The notes under the pieces were generated by a model. That model was not told the DNA's origin and searched no databases. It saw only the letters and a list, made by a program, of their open reading frames with translations. Below are positions 7,721-14,148 of a stretch of 14,367 bases of DNA, piece after piece. Positions within the stretch are counted from its first letter, which is position 1. The number at the start of each line of letters is the position of its first letter. The DNA comes from Gammaproteobacteria bacterium (GTDB taxonomy: Bacteria; Pseudomonadota; Gammaproteobacteria; Steroidobacterales; Steroidobacteraceae). The DNA is taken from positions 1 to 14,367 of the forward strand of contig JASHTN010000194.1 in assembly GCA_030040525.1 (NCBI GenBank), in the 5' to 3' direction. Both the position numbers and the translations under genes were made by a program.

Positions 7721-9831
7721 CCGGCGCGCGCGGTCTTCTGCGCCGGCTGCGGGTGCGCGTCGGCGACCATGTCAGCCATGATCTGCGTCGCCTGCTCGAG
7801 CATCACGTCGGGCTCGTCGTCCTTGGCCTTGTCGAGCTCCTCGACGCTCTTGAGCGGCGGCAGGTTCTTGGCGACGCGGCGCGCATTCTCGCGGTCCAGC
7901 CGCTCCTTGTCCTCGCGCGCGCGCTGCTCGCGCCGCACCTTGAGGCTCAGCGACACGCTGTGCTGGCCGCGCAGCGTGTCGATCGCGGCGATGTCCGAGA
8001 CCAGCCAGCGGTAATCGGGATCGCGCTGCGCGCGCTGATCCTCCTCCGAGGCGAGCAGCGGCAGGGTCGCGCTCGGCACGGTCGTGCCGGTCTTGAAGGG
8101 CACGCCGGCGATCCGATCCCAGGGGAGCGAGGACTCGAGCGTGCTCTCGCCCACCTCCTTGGCGTCGATCGCAGAGGCGAGCGGGATGTCGGGCTGCACG
8201 CCGCGATGCTGCGTGCTCTCGCCGGTGACGCGGTAGAACTTGCCGATGGTGACGGTCAGCTGGCCGTTCACGGGGTCCTTCGACCAGCGATCGAGCGGCA
8301 CGAGATTCTGCACCGTACCTTTGCCGAAAGTGGTCTGGCCGAGAATCAGGCCGCGGTGATAGTCCTGGATCGCGCCGGCGAAGATCTCCGACGCGGAGGC
8401 GCTCATGCGGTCGACGAGCACGGCGAGCGGGCCGTCGTAGGCCGGCCCGGGCTCCGGATCGTCGAGCACCTCGAGCCGGCCGCTCGTGTCGCGCAGCTGC
8501 ACCACCGGACCGTGGTCGATGAACAATCCGGTCAGCGCCGTCGCCTCCGGCAGATAGCCGCCGCCGTCGCCGCGCAGGTCGAGCACCAGACCGTCGATGT
8601 TCTGCGCCTTGAGCTCGCGCACGAGCTTCAGCACGTCGCGCGTGGTGCTGCGGTAGTTGTCGTCGCCGGCGTTCTCGGCGGCGATGTCCTGATAGAAGCC
8701 CGGTACGGTGATGACGCCGATCCGGTAGGTGCGGCCGTTGCGGGTGACGCTGTGGACGCTGCTGTGCGCGGCCTGGGCCTCCAGCGTCACCTTGTTGCGC
8801 ACGAATTGCAGGACCTTCTCCGGCGTGCCGGGGACCGACCCCGCGGGCATCACCTGCAGCCGCACCACGCTGCCGGCCTTGCCGCGGATCAGCTGCACCA
8901 CGTCATCGAGCCGCCAGCCGATGACGTCCGTGAACGGGCCGTCGGTTCCCTGGGCCACGCCGGTGATGCGGTCGTTGGGCTTGAGCGTGCCCGCGAGCGC
9001 CGCCGGCCCGCCGTCGATCACGCTCTGGATCGTGATGTAGTCGTCCGACTGCTGCAGCGATGCGCCGATGCCGTCGTAGTTGAGGCTCATCTGGATGCGG
9101 TATTCCTCGGAGCTGCGCGGCGAGAAGTAGCTGGTGTGCGGGTCGTAGGCGCGCGCGTACGCGTTCATCAGGCCTTCGAACACATCCTCGGGCGACACCT
9201 GATCGATGCGCTTCAGCACCCGCTCATAACGCTTGCGCAGGATCTCGGCCGCCTCGGGCCAGCTCTTGTCGTTCAGGAGCTGCGTCAGCGCGTCGTTCTT
9301 GATGCGCTTTCTCCACAGCTCGTTGAGCTCCGCGACGCTGGCCGGCCAGGCAGCATGCTCGCGGTCGAAGTCGTACGACTCGTCCACGTTCCAGTCCGGC
9401 TCGCTGTTGAGCAGCGACAGCGCGTACTGCATGCGCTCGCGGTTGCGCTGCTGGAAGCGGAAGAACATGAGATACGCCGGATCGATGTCGCCGGTGCGGA
9501 TCATGTCGTCGAACTGGTCGCGGTAGGCCGAGAACTCGTCGATGTCGCTCTGCAGCAGGTAGCTGTGCTGCGGGTCGAGCATCTCCAGGTAGCGCTGGAA
9601 CACCACTTCCGACATGTGGCGATCGAGCGGCGCGCGGCTGTAATGGTCCTCCTCGAGGATGCGGCCGATCTTGCGCGCCGTGACGCGCTCGGTGTCGGTC
9701 GGGGCGACCGCGCCTGGCGGCAGAATCGAGGTGTTGGCGGGCGCCTGCACCGAGCCGGCGAGCAGCAGTGCGAGCAGCACCGCCGCGGACACGGTTAACC
9801 ACCCGGAGGAACGGCGCAAGGACTGGGGCAT
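7717..9831 (-). CDS. prc: Carboxy-terminal processing protease Prc/Tsp (peptidase S41A)
   Basis: Periplasmic serine protease that trims C-termini and degrades proteins with non-polar tails, including tmRNA-tagged exported proteins and cell-wall hydrolases in studied species. The 704 residues (E. coli 682) begin with a signal peptide (RR at 6-7, hydrophobic core 11-26, likely cleavage after VQA at 28-30). Then come the Tsp N-terminal helical domain, a PDZ domain at about 245-330 (starting near YDGIGASLQ), the S41 core, and the C-terminal DUF3340-type domain. The Ser-Lys dyad is Ser479 (in MSASASEIF) and Lys504 (FGKGTVQ), 25 residues apart as in E. coli, with Asp490 also in the conserved spacing. 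All catalytic residues are present. It is a single-gene unit, convergent with the coiled-coil gene and divergent from a small membrane protein. ssrA-smpB in the same window fits functionally but is 3 kb away. Confidence 0.96.
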   Translation of the reverse strand: MPQSLRRSSGWLTVSAAVLLALLLAGSVQAPANTSILPPGAVAPTDTERVTARKIGRILEEDHYSRAPLDRHMSEVVFQRYLEMLDPQHSYLLQSDIDEFSAYRDQFDDMIRTGDIDPAYLMFFRFQQRNRERMQYALSLLNSEPDWNVDESYDFDREHAAWPASVAELNELWRKRIKNDALTQLLNDKSWPEAAEILRKRYERVLKRIDQVSPEDVFEGLMNAYARAYDPHTSYFSPRSSEEYRIQMSLNYDGIGASLQQSDDYITIQSVIDGGPAALAGTLKPNDRITGVAQGTDGPFTDVIGWRLDDVVQLIRGKAGSVVRLQVMPAGSVPGTPEKVLQFVRNKVTLEAQAAHSSVHSVTRNGRTYRIGVITVPGFYQDIAAENAGDDNYRSTTRDVLKLVRELKAQNIDGLVLDLRGDGGGYLPEATALTGLFIDHGPVVQLRDTSGRLEVLDDPEPGPAYDGPLAVLVDRMSASASEIFAGAIQDYHRGLILGQTTFGKGTVQNLVPLDRWSKDPVNGQLTVTIGKFYRVTGESTQHRGVQPDIPLASAIDAKEVGESTLESSLPWDRIAGVPFKTGTTVPSATLPLLASEEDQRAQRDPDYRWLVSDIAAIDTLRGQHSVSLSLKVRREQRAREDKERLDRENARRVAKNLPPLKSVEELDKAKDDEPDVMLEQATQIMADMVADAHPQPAQKTARAG

Positions 9832-9856
9832 GAGGGACTCGCAGCTTCGGTAAACT

Positions 9857-9876
9857 CTTGGACCAAGGCTAGAGCC
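9857..9876. repeat. short palindromes between prc and the 95-residue membrane protein gene
   Basis: CTTGG-A-CCAAG (9857-9867) runs directly into GGCT-AG-AGCC (9867-9876). A -10-like TAAACT (9851-9856) for the plus strand lies just before them. This is the 81-bp divergent spacer, so an operator is possible, but the arms are short. Confidence 0.3.
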
Positions 9877-9912
9877 TGCGGTTCGTCTTTAGCAAGTGCG
9901 GCACTCACATTC

Positions 9913-10200
9913 ATGCGACCTTTGACGGCACTGCTGGGCATCCTGACCGGGTCGGCCGTCGCCCTGGCCTCCGGCCTCATCATGACCTGGATCGTCATCC
10001 TGTTCCTGCCCAGCCACGAGCAGCAGTTTGCCCCGGAGCACGCCGCGCTGCTGCGGGCAATTGCGGTGTTCACGGCGTTCTCGGCCGTTTCGGCCGGCAG
10101 CTTCTACGGCGAGCTTCGCGAGCGCCGCTGGCGCGGGGCCGCACACCTGGCGACCGCGGCCATGTTCGCCGTGGCGGTGTGGCTGTACTGGCCCAAGTGA
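9913..10200 (+). CDS. small integral membrane protein of unknown function, 95 residues
   Basis: Not recognised. It is a very hydrophobic short protein with three likely membrane helices at about residues 7-32, 46-66 and 74-92. A short acidic/His loop (PSHEQQFAPEH) lies between the first two, and a basic loop (GELRERRWRG) between the last two, which would face the cytosol by the positive-inside rule. Its end is WLYWPK. Codon use fits the neighbours and no overlapping better frame exists. The ATG lacks a clear Shine-Dalgarno sequence. It is divergent from prc and ends 3 bp before the stop of the next membrane protein gene on the other strand. Confidence 0.7.
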   Translation: MRPLTALLGILTGSAVALASGLIMTWIVILFLPSHEQQFAPEHAALLRAIAVFTAFSAVSAGSFYGELRERRWRGAAHLATAAMFAVAVWLYWPK

Positions 10201-10203
10201 GCT

Positions 10204-10629
10204 TCAGGCCCGCCGGCCCGGGCCCGCCGCAGGCAGAGCCCGCAGCAGCGCCAGGAATATCCGTACCGCCAGGATTGCCAGCGCCGGTCCCAGCGCCACC
10301 AGCCAGAACACCGCCGAGCCATGCCACAGGCCGACCCAGAAGTCGGCGAACAGCGCAAACGGACCGGCGTTCGGGGTGTCCCCGTGGGTGTAGGGTCCGA
10401 GCATCCGGCTGCCGATGCTCCAGATCAGAAACGGCATGAGGATCAGGCCGCAGCCCACGGCAATCCCGTAGATGATCAGCTCGCGTTGCAGCCGGGCGCG
10501 CGCCCCGTAGGGCATGCGCCGGTGCTCCGAGGGCGCCGCGGGGGTCGGTCTCGGGGCTCCGGGCCTCAGGGGCATGGCGGGCTTGGGTTCCATCCGAATG
10601 TATCCGGGGCGCGGCGTGCGGGCGGGCAT
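10204..10629 (-). CDS. small membrane protein of unknown function, 141 residues
   Basis: Not recognised. A Pro/Arg-rich N-terminal tail (about 1-45) leads to a hydrophobic helix at about 51-72 (IIYGIAVGCGLILMPFLIWS). A loop with YTHGDTPNAGPF follows, and a second hydrophobic stretch at about 105-129 that may fold as one or two helices. I chose the ATG at 10629 because GGGGAGG lies 5 nt before it (minus strand), one of the best ribosome binding sites in the window; the ATG at 10593 would shorten it to 129 residues with no such site. The frame stays open far upstream, but that part is antisense to the oxidoreductase gene. Its start is 12 bp from the divergent start at 10642. Confidence 0.72.
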   Translation of the reverse strand: MPARTPRPGYIRMEPKPAMPLRPGAPRPTPAAPSEHRRMPYGARARLQRELIIYGIAVGCGLILMPFLIWSIGSRMLGPYTHGDTPNAGPFALFADFWVGLWHGSAVFWLVALGPALAILAVRIFLALLRALPAAGPGRRA

Positions 10630-10632
10630 AAT
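10627..10632 (+). promoter_or_regulatory. candidate -10 box of the oxidoreductase gene, overlapping the divergent start codon
   Basis: CATAAT lies 9 bp before the ATG at 10642, so transcription would begin within about 2-3 nt of the start codon. The same bases are the ATG (CAT on this strand) of the minus-strand gene, and bases 10635-10641 are that gene's Shine-Dalgarno site. No good -35 is seen. Confidence 0.4.
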
Positions 10633-10641
10633 AGCCTCCCC

Positions 10642-11646
10642 ATGCAGAAAATCAGAGCCGCCGTGGTCGGCGTGGGCTACCTGGGACGCTTCCACGCGCA
10701 GAAATACGCCCAGGCGCAGGGGTGCGAGCTGATCGCGGTGGTCGATTCCCGGCAGGAGGCCCGCGAGGAGGTCGCCGCCGAGCTCAGGACCCGCGCGCTC
10801 GGCGACTACCGCGAGCTGCTCGGCGCCGTCGACGCGGTGAGCGTCGTCACCCCGACCCCGGCGCACTTTCCCGTAGCGCGCGATTTTCTCGGGCAGGGCA
10901 CGCACGTGCTGGTGGAGAAGCCGATCACCGAGACCGCGCTCCAGGCGCGCGAGCTGATCGAGCTCGCCGCCGGCGCGCGTTGCATCCTCCAGGTCGGGCA
11001 TCTCGAGCGCTTCAATGCGGCGATCCTGGCTGCCGAGCCGCAGCTGCGCTCGCCGCGCTTCGTCGAGTGTCACCGCCTCGCGCCCTACCGCGAGCGCGGC
11101 ACCGACGTGAACGTCGTGCTCGACCTGATGATCCACGACATCGACATCGTGCAGACCATCGTCGGCGCCACGATCACCTCGATCGACGCGGTCGGCACGC
11201 CGGTGTTCTCCGACGAGATCGACATCGCCAACGCCCGCATCCGCTTTGCCAACGGCTGCGTGGCGAACGCCACGGCCTCGCGGGTCAGTTTCAAGACCGA
11301 GCGCAAGCTGCGCATCTTCGAGGACGACGCCTACCTGTCGCTCGACCTGCAGCAGAAGATCCTGACCGTGATCCGCAAGCGCCCGCAGGCGGCTGCCCCC
11401 GGGGAGCTGCCGGTGAGCATCGAGGAGCGCAGTCTCGAGCCCGGCGACGCCCTCAAGGCGGAGATCGACTCGTTTCTCGAGTGCATCCGCACCGGGCGAC
11501 CGCCGGTGGTTCCGGGGGAGGCGGGCCTGACGGCTCTCGAGACCGCCATGCGGATCACCGCGCAGGTGCAGGAGGCGCTCGCCGCGCGCGCCGGCGGCGC
11601 GTCCGGCGGCAGGCCGCCCGGGAATGTGCATGTCGCAGGCCGCTGA
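10642..11646 (+). CDS. Gfo/Idh/MocA family NAD(P)-dependent oxidoreductase
   Basis: Sugar or cyclitol dehydrogenase fold. The N-terminal Rossmann domain has the dinucleotide motif GVGYLGRFHA (Gly10-Gly15), with VVDSR at the second strand end, and the family motif EKP with Lys93 (LVEKPITE). The catalytic-type DLMIHDIDI block supplies Asp161 and His165, with QVGHLERFN before it. The 334 residues are normal for the family. The HLERFN and MIHDIDI style resembles enzymes acting on nucleotide-linked amino sugars, such as GnnA-type UDP-GlcNAc 3-dehydrogenases, but no aminotransferase partner (GnnB type) or lipid A gene is visible, so the substrate is open. There is no Shine-Dalgarno sequence before the ATG. 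The 3' end overlaps aguB by 17 bp, so the two are likely cotranscribed. Confidence 0.9.
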   Translation: MQKIRAAVVGVGYLGRFHAQKYAQAQGCELIAVVDSRQEAREEVAAELRTRALGDYRELLGAVDAVSVVTPTPAHFPVARDFLGQGTHVLVEKPITETALQARELIELAAGARCILQVGHLERFNAAILAAEPQLRSPRFVECHRLAPYRERGTDVNVVLDLMIHDIDIVQTIVGATITSIDAVGTPVFSDEIDIANARIRFANGCVANATASRVSFKTERKLRIFEDDAYLSLDLQQKILTVIRKRPQAAAPGELPVSIEERSLEPGDALKAEIDSFLECIRTGRPPVVPGEAGLTALETAMRITAQVQEALAARAGGASGGRPPGNVHVAGR

Positions 11647-12556
11647 GCATTTCCGCCGCACGCCGCGGCCGTTGACGGTCGCGGCCATTCAGATGTCGTG
11701 CGACTGGGACAGTGCCGGCAACCTCGCCAGGGCGGAGCGCCTGGTGCGCCACGCTGCCGGCCAGGGCGCACGCGTGATTCTGCTGCCGGAGCTGTTCGAG
11801 ACGCCGTACTTCTGCATCGAGCAGGACGCACGGCACCTCGCCCTCGCGCGCCCCGTGCAGGAGAGCCGCGCGGTGCAGCGCTTTCGCGACGTGGCGCGCG
11901 AGCTCGGCGTGGTGCTGCCGATCAGTTTCTTCGAGCGCTCCGGGCCCGCCTATTTCAACTCCATCGCGATCCTCGACGCCGACGGCACCAACCTCGGGGT
12001 GTACCGCAAGGCGCACATTCCCAACGGCCCGGGCTACCAGGAGAAGAACTATTTCTCCCCCGGGGACACCGGCTTCAAGGTGTGGCACACCCGCTACGCG
12101 CGCCTCGGCGTCGGCATCTGCTGGGACCAGTGGTTTCCGGAGACCGCGCGCGTCATGGCGCTCGAGGGCGCCGAGCTCTTCCTGTTCCCGACTGCCATCG
12201 GCAGCGAGCCGCCGCCGGCGTTGCCGGTGAACTCGCGCGAGCACTGGCAGCGCACCCAGCAGGGTCACGCGGCGGCGAACCTGACGCCGCTGGTCGCCGC
12301 GAATCGCTACGGACTCGAGCGCTCGCTGCAGGATCCGGAGCACCTCTACATCCGTTTCTACGGCTCCTCGTTCATCGCGGACGCCATGGGCGGGAAGCTC
12401 GCCGAAGCGCCGGAGGAGGGCGACGCGGTGCTGACCGCGACGCTCGATCTCGAGGCGATCGCACAGCTGCGCGACAACTGGTTCGTGTTCCGCGACCGCC
12501 GGCCGGATCTCTATGGTCCGCTGGTGTCGCTCGATGGGCGGCGGCGGGACGCCTGA
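11630..12556 (+). CDS. aguB: N-carbamoylputrescine amidase
   Basis: Nitrilase-superfamily hydrolase converting N-carbamoylputrescine to putrescine, CO2 and ammonia, the last step of the agmatine deiminase route of polyamine synthesis. The Glu-Lys-Cys triad is visible: Glu54 (LLPELFE), Lys127 (YRKAHIPN) and Cys164 (GVGICWDQWFPE). Flanking signatures typical of this subfamily are PGYQEKNYFSPGDTGF and LFLFPTAIGSEPP. At 308 residues it is slightly longer than many relatives because of about 12 extra N-terminal residues. I chose the ATG at 11630 since GGGA (11620-11623) is then 6 nt away; the ATG at 11624 would touch it. The usual partner aguA (agmatine deiminase) is not in the window. It overlaps the oxidoreductase gene. 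Confidence 0.92.
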   Translation: MSQAAEHFRRTPRPLTVAAIQMSCDWDSAGNLARAERLVRHAAGQGARVILLPELFETPYFCIEQDARHLALARPVQESRAVQRFRDVARELGVVLPISFFERSGPAYFNSIAILDADGTNLGVYRKAHIPNGPGYQEKNYFSPGDTGFKVWHTRYARLGVGICWDQWFPETARVMALEGAELFLFPTAIGSEPPPALPVNSREHWQRTQQGHAAANLTPLVAANRYGLERSLQDPEHLYIRFYGSSFIADAMGGKLAEAPEEGDAVLTATLDLEAIAQLRDNWFVFRDRRPDLYGPLVSLDGRRRDA

Positions 12557-12591
12557 AGGCGGGTTTGCGCGTTCGCCGGTTTCCGGGGGTG

Positions 12592-12610
12592 TCGGGGTGT
12601 GTCGCCCCGA
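12592..12610 (+). repeat. GC-rich hairpin after aguB
   Basis: TCGGGG (12592-12597) and CCCCGA (12605-12610) form a perfect 6-bp stem with a 7-nt loop, 36 bp past the aguB stop. No T-tract follows, so it may only protect the 3' end of the message. Confidence 0.4.
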
Positions 12611-12618
12611 ATCCGAAT

Positions 12619-12667
12619 TGACGGAAATTGTCGACATGGCTGCTATCGATGTCGACAGTTTCCGTCA
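12619..12667. repeat. near-perfect 19-bp inverted repeat between aguB and ssrA
   Basis: The left arm 12619-12637 (begins TGACGGAAA, ends TGTCGACAT) and the right arm 12649-12667 (begins ATGTCGACA, ends TTTCCGTCA) match at 18 of 19 positions; the one mismatch is a T/G wobble at 12628/12658. The spacer is 11 nt. Each arm also holds the self-palindrome TGTCGACA (12629-12636 and 12650-12657), placed exactly 21 bp apart, about two helical turns. No U-tract follows on either strand. It could be a protein-binding site, an attachment-site remnant, a dispersed repeat or a 3'-end RNA structure. Confidence 0.8.
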
Positions 12668-12693
12668 GTCCGCGCACGGGGCATTCGCGAGGG

Positions 12694-12714
12694 AGCCGCC
12701 CGCTCGGGCTTGTT
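12694..12714 (+). terminator. possible rho-independent terminator of aguB
   Basis: A small GC stem (GCCC 12698-12701 / GGGC 12706-12709, or the alternative AGCC 12694-12697 / GGCT 12707-12710) is followed by TTGTT. Stem and T-tract are both short and it is 140 bp from the gene, so confidence is low. Confidence 0.3.
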
Positions 12715-12755
12715 GCATCCGGCGCCGATAACGCGCCGCACGTACAAACCGGCAC

Positions 12756-12773
12756 CCCGGCCTTGCGGCCGGG
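12756..12773 (-). terminator. hairpin 10 bp beyond the ssrA 3' end, probable transcript terminator
   Basis: CCCGGCC (12756-12762) and GGCCGGG (12767-12773) form a perfect 7-bp GC stem with a 4-nt loop. On the minus strand it begins 9 nt after the tmRNA CCA end and is followed by GTGCCGGTTTGT, only weakly T-rich. Its place fits the end of the ssrA precursor before 3' trimming. Confidence 0.55.
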
Positions 12774-12782
12774 ACCCGGAGC

Positions 12783-13134
12783 TGGTGGAGGCGGGGGGAA
12801 TCGAACCCCCGTCCGCAAGTCCTAGACTTCAGGATCTACGTACGTAGCTGCCTCTTTGATTCTCACGCGGCGCTACCCGAGGAGCAGGGAAGACGCAACG
12901 CCAGCGGACAGTGACTCTTAACGCGCCGGCCTGTCGCACGCCGGAGCGCGATCCTGTGAGCGCGTCCCCTGATTCGGTCGCACAGGCACGAGCCGGTCAG
13001 AGGTCAGCTGCGACTAGGCAGCCAGAGCGTAGTTGTCGTCGTTGGCAACTATAAGTTGCAGCAGGATTTACGAGGGCACTGCACCTCGGTACGCCCCTGA
13101 AGGTTCGCAACCCACGTCGAAACCGGTCGCCCCC
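12783..13134 (-). ncRNA. ssrA: transfer-messenger RNA (tmRNA)
   Basis: Rescues stalled ribosomes by acting as alanyl-tRNA and then as mRNA for a degradation tag. On the minus strand the RNA begins GGGGGCGACCGGTTTCGACG and ends GGGTTCGATTCCC then CCGCCTCCACCA. The first seven bases pair with the seven bases before ACCA (one G-U pair), fixing both ends at 13134 and 12783, 352 nt in all. It is the standard one-piece form with the CCA encoded. The tag frame reads ANDDNYALAA, very close to E. coli ANDENYALAA, with the hydrophobic ALAA end recognised by ClpXP. The SmpB gene lies 89 bp upstream on the same strand. The 3' end is the type of site used by many phage and island integrases, but no integrase or duplicated 3' end is seen here. 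Confidence 0.97.
13014..13046 (-). other. tmRNA tag-peptide reading frame
   Basis: Minus strand 13046 down to 13014 encodes A-N-D-D-N-Y-A-L-A-A followed by TAG. It follows TATAGTT in the RNA, in the position of the E. coli resume codon (after a TAGTC element). The second acidic residue is Asp where E. coli has Glu. Confidence 0.93.
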
Positions 13135-13152
13135 ATCAGGTTGACGGTCCCG

Positions 13153-13158
13153 AGCATA
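13153..13158 (-). promoter_or_regulatory. candidate -10 box of ssrA
   Basis: TATGCT on the minus strand lies 18 bp before the mature 5' end of tmRNA, which leaves room for a short precursor leader removed by RNase P. The -35 is not recognisable. The rest of the 13135-13223 gap holds a CGCCCG/CGGGCG stem (13180-13201) without T-tract. Confidence 0.35.
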
Positions 13159-13223
13159 CCCGAAGTCGCTGGCAGGAGTCGCCCGGGCCCCTCAGCGGGC
13201 GTGCTGCGCCTCACGGGCGAAGC

Positions 13224-13691
13224 TCAGCCGCGCCGCAGCAGCCGCGCCTTGTCCCGCTGCCAGTCGCGCTCCTTCTCGACGGCGCGCTTGTCGTGCTGCT
13301 TTTTGCCCTTGGCAAGGCCCACCTGCAGCTTGGCGCGGCCGTTCTTCCAGTACAGCTCGAGCGGCACCAGCGTGTAGCCACGCCGCTCGACCGCGCCGAT
13401 CAGGCCCTGCAGCTCACTGCGCCTCAGCAGCAGCTTGCGCGTGCGCACCGGATCGGGGCTCACGTGGCTCGAGGCCGAAGGGAGCGGCGCCAGATGCGCG
13501 CCGATCAGAAACGCCTCGCCGCCGCGCATGTAGACGTACGCCTCCTTGAGCTGCGCGCGCCCGGCCCGCATCGCCTTTACCTCCCAGCCCTGGAGAGCAA
13601 GCCCCGCCTCGTAGCGCTCCTCGATGAAGTAGTCGAAGCGCGCCTTGCGGTTCTCGGCGATCAGCCGGGGGGATGGGTCGCCTTTGGCCAT
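13224..13691 (-). CDS. smpB: SsrA-binding protein SmpB
   Basis: Binds the tRNA-like domain of tmRNA and fills the decoding centre during trans-translation. The 155 residues (E. coli 160) show the OB-fold core from about residue 10 ([34 protein letters not shown] is read across the first third), the [18 protein letters not shown] block, and [14 protein letters not shown]. The basic C-terminal tail ([27 protein letters not shown]) becomes helical in the ribosomal A site. It is on the same strand as ssrA and 89 bp before it. The start at 13691 has no Shine-Dalgarno sequence. It is divergent from ratA with 28 bp between start codons, the arrangement of E. coli. Confidence 0.97.
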   Translation of the reverse strand: MAKGDPSPRLIAENRKARFDYFIEERYEAGLALQGWEVKAMRAGRAQLKEAYVYMRGGEAFLIGAHLAPLPSASSHVSPDPVRTRKLLLRRSELQGLIGAVERRGYTLVPLELYWKNGRAKLQVGLAKGKKQHDKRAVEKERDWQRDKARLLRRG

Positions 13692-13713
13692 GATTCAAGG
13701 GTAATGGGACAAT
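13684..13713 (+). promoter_or_regulatory. candidate promoter of ratA-rnfH
   Basis: TTGGCC (13684-13689), 18 bp, then GACAAT (13708-13713), which ends 6 bp before the ratA ATG. The -35 lies inside the first codons of smpB. Transcription would start at or next to the ATG, another possible leaderless start. Confidence 0.35.
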
Positions 13714-13719
13714 GCGCTC

Positions 13720-14148
13720 ATGCGGGAGGTCAAGCGCTCGGCGCTCGTCAGCCAGCCGCCGGCCCGGCTGTTCGCGCTCATCAACGACATCGAAAGTTAT
13801 CCGCAGTTTCTGCCCTGGTGCACCCATGCGCGCGTCGAGTCGCGCTCGGCGGCGCAGATGGTGGCGACCCTCGGCGTCAGGCAGGGCACCCTCAGGGGCG
13901 AGTTCACCACCCGCAACACCCTCGAGCCCGATCGCCGCGTGCACATGCACCTCCTCAGCGGGCCGTTCCGGATGCTCGAGGGCGAATGGCTGCTGACGCC
14001 GATCGAAGCGGACGGCTGCCGCGTCGAGCTGACGATGCGCTTCGCATTCAAGAGTGCGCTCACGGGACTGCTGTTCGAGCCCATGTTTGCCGCGACCATC
14101 GGCTCGCTGGTCGACGCCTTCGTCGCGCGGGCGCGCACCCACGGATGA
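13720..14148 (+). CDS. ratA: RatA/Coq10-like START-domain protein
   Basis: Member of the polyketide cyclase / START family annotated as RatA toxin (proposed inhibitor of 70S ribosome assembly) or as a ubiquinone-binding Coq10 homologue; which role holds here cannot be told. The 142 residues fit the family (E. coli 145-158). Visible features are the N-terminal strand REVKRSALVSQPPARLFALI, the conserved DIESYPQFLPWC, the central GTLRGEFTTRN, the block GPFRMLEGEW, and the C-terminal helix starting LLFEPMF. It is divergent from smpB, and its stop overlaps the rnfH start (ATGA at 14145-14148), so the two are translationally coupled as in E. coli. Confidence 0.94.
   Translation: MREVKRSALVSQPPARLFALINDIESYPQFLPWCTHARVESRSAAQMVATLGVRQGTLRGEFTTRNTLEPDRRVHMHLLSGPFRMLEGEWLLTPIEADGCRVELTMRFAFKSALTGLLFEPMFAATIGSLVDAFVARARTHG

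Noticed and set aside
7456..9798. 780-codon open frame on the plus strand opposite prc
   Set aside because: Low-complexity Arg/Ala/Val/His product with no recognisable motif; it mirrors the prc codon pattern and is explained by GC-rich third positions.
10630..11688. Upstream extension of the 10204-10629 frame antisense to the oxidoreductase
   Set aside because: The sequence is antisense shadow. A strong ribosome binding site and ATG at 10629 define the start.
12619..12667. Reading the inverted repeat as an integron attC, dif or parS site
   Set aside because: It lacks the RYYYAAC/GTTRRRY ends of attC, the XerCD core of dif, and the TGTTTCACGTGAAACA-like parS sequence.
12513..12847. Small plus-strand frames across the aguB-ssrA gap
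   Set aside because: They run across the inverted repeat and into the tmRNA 3' end, have no family features, and are better explained by non-coding structure.
13033..13377. 114-codon plus-strand frame across ssrA and smpB
   Set aside because: It lies over a structured RNA gene and antisense to smpB; Ser/Arg/Pro-rich product without motif.
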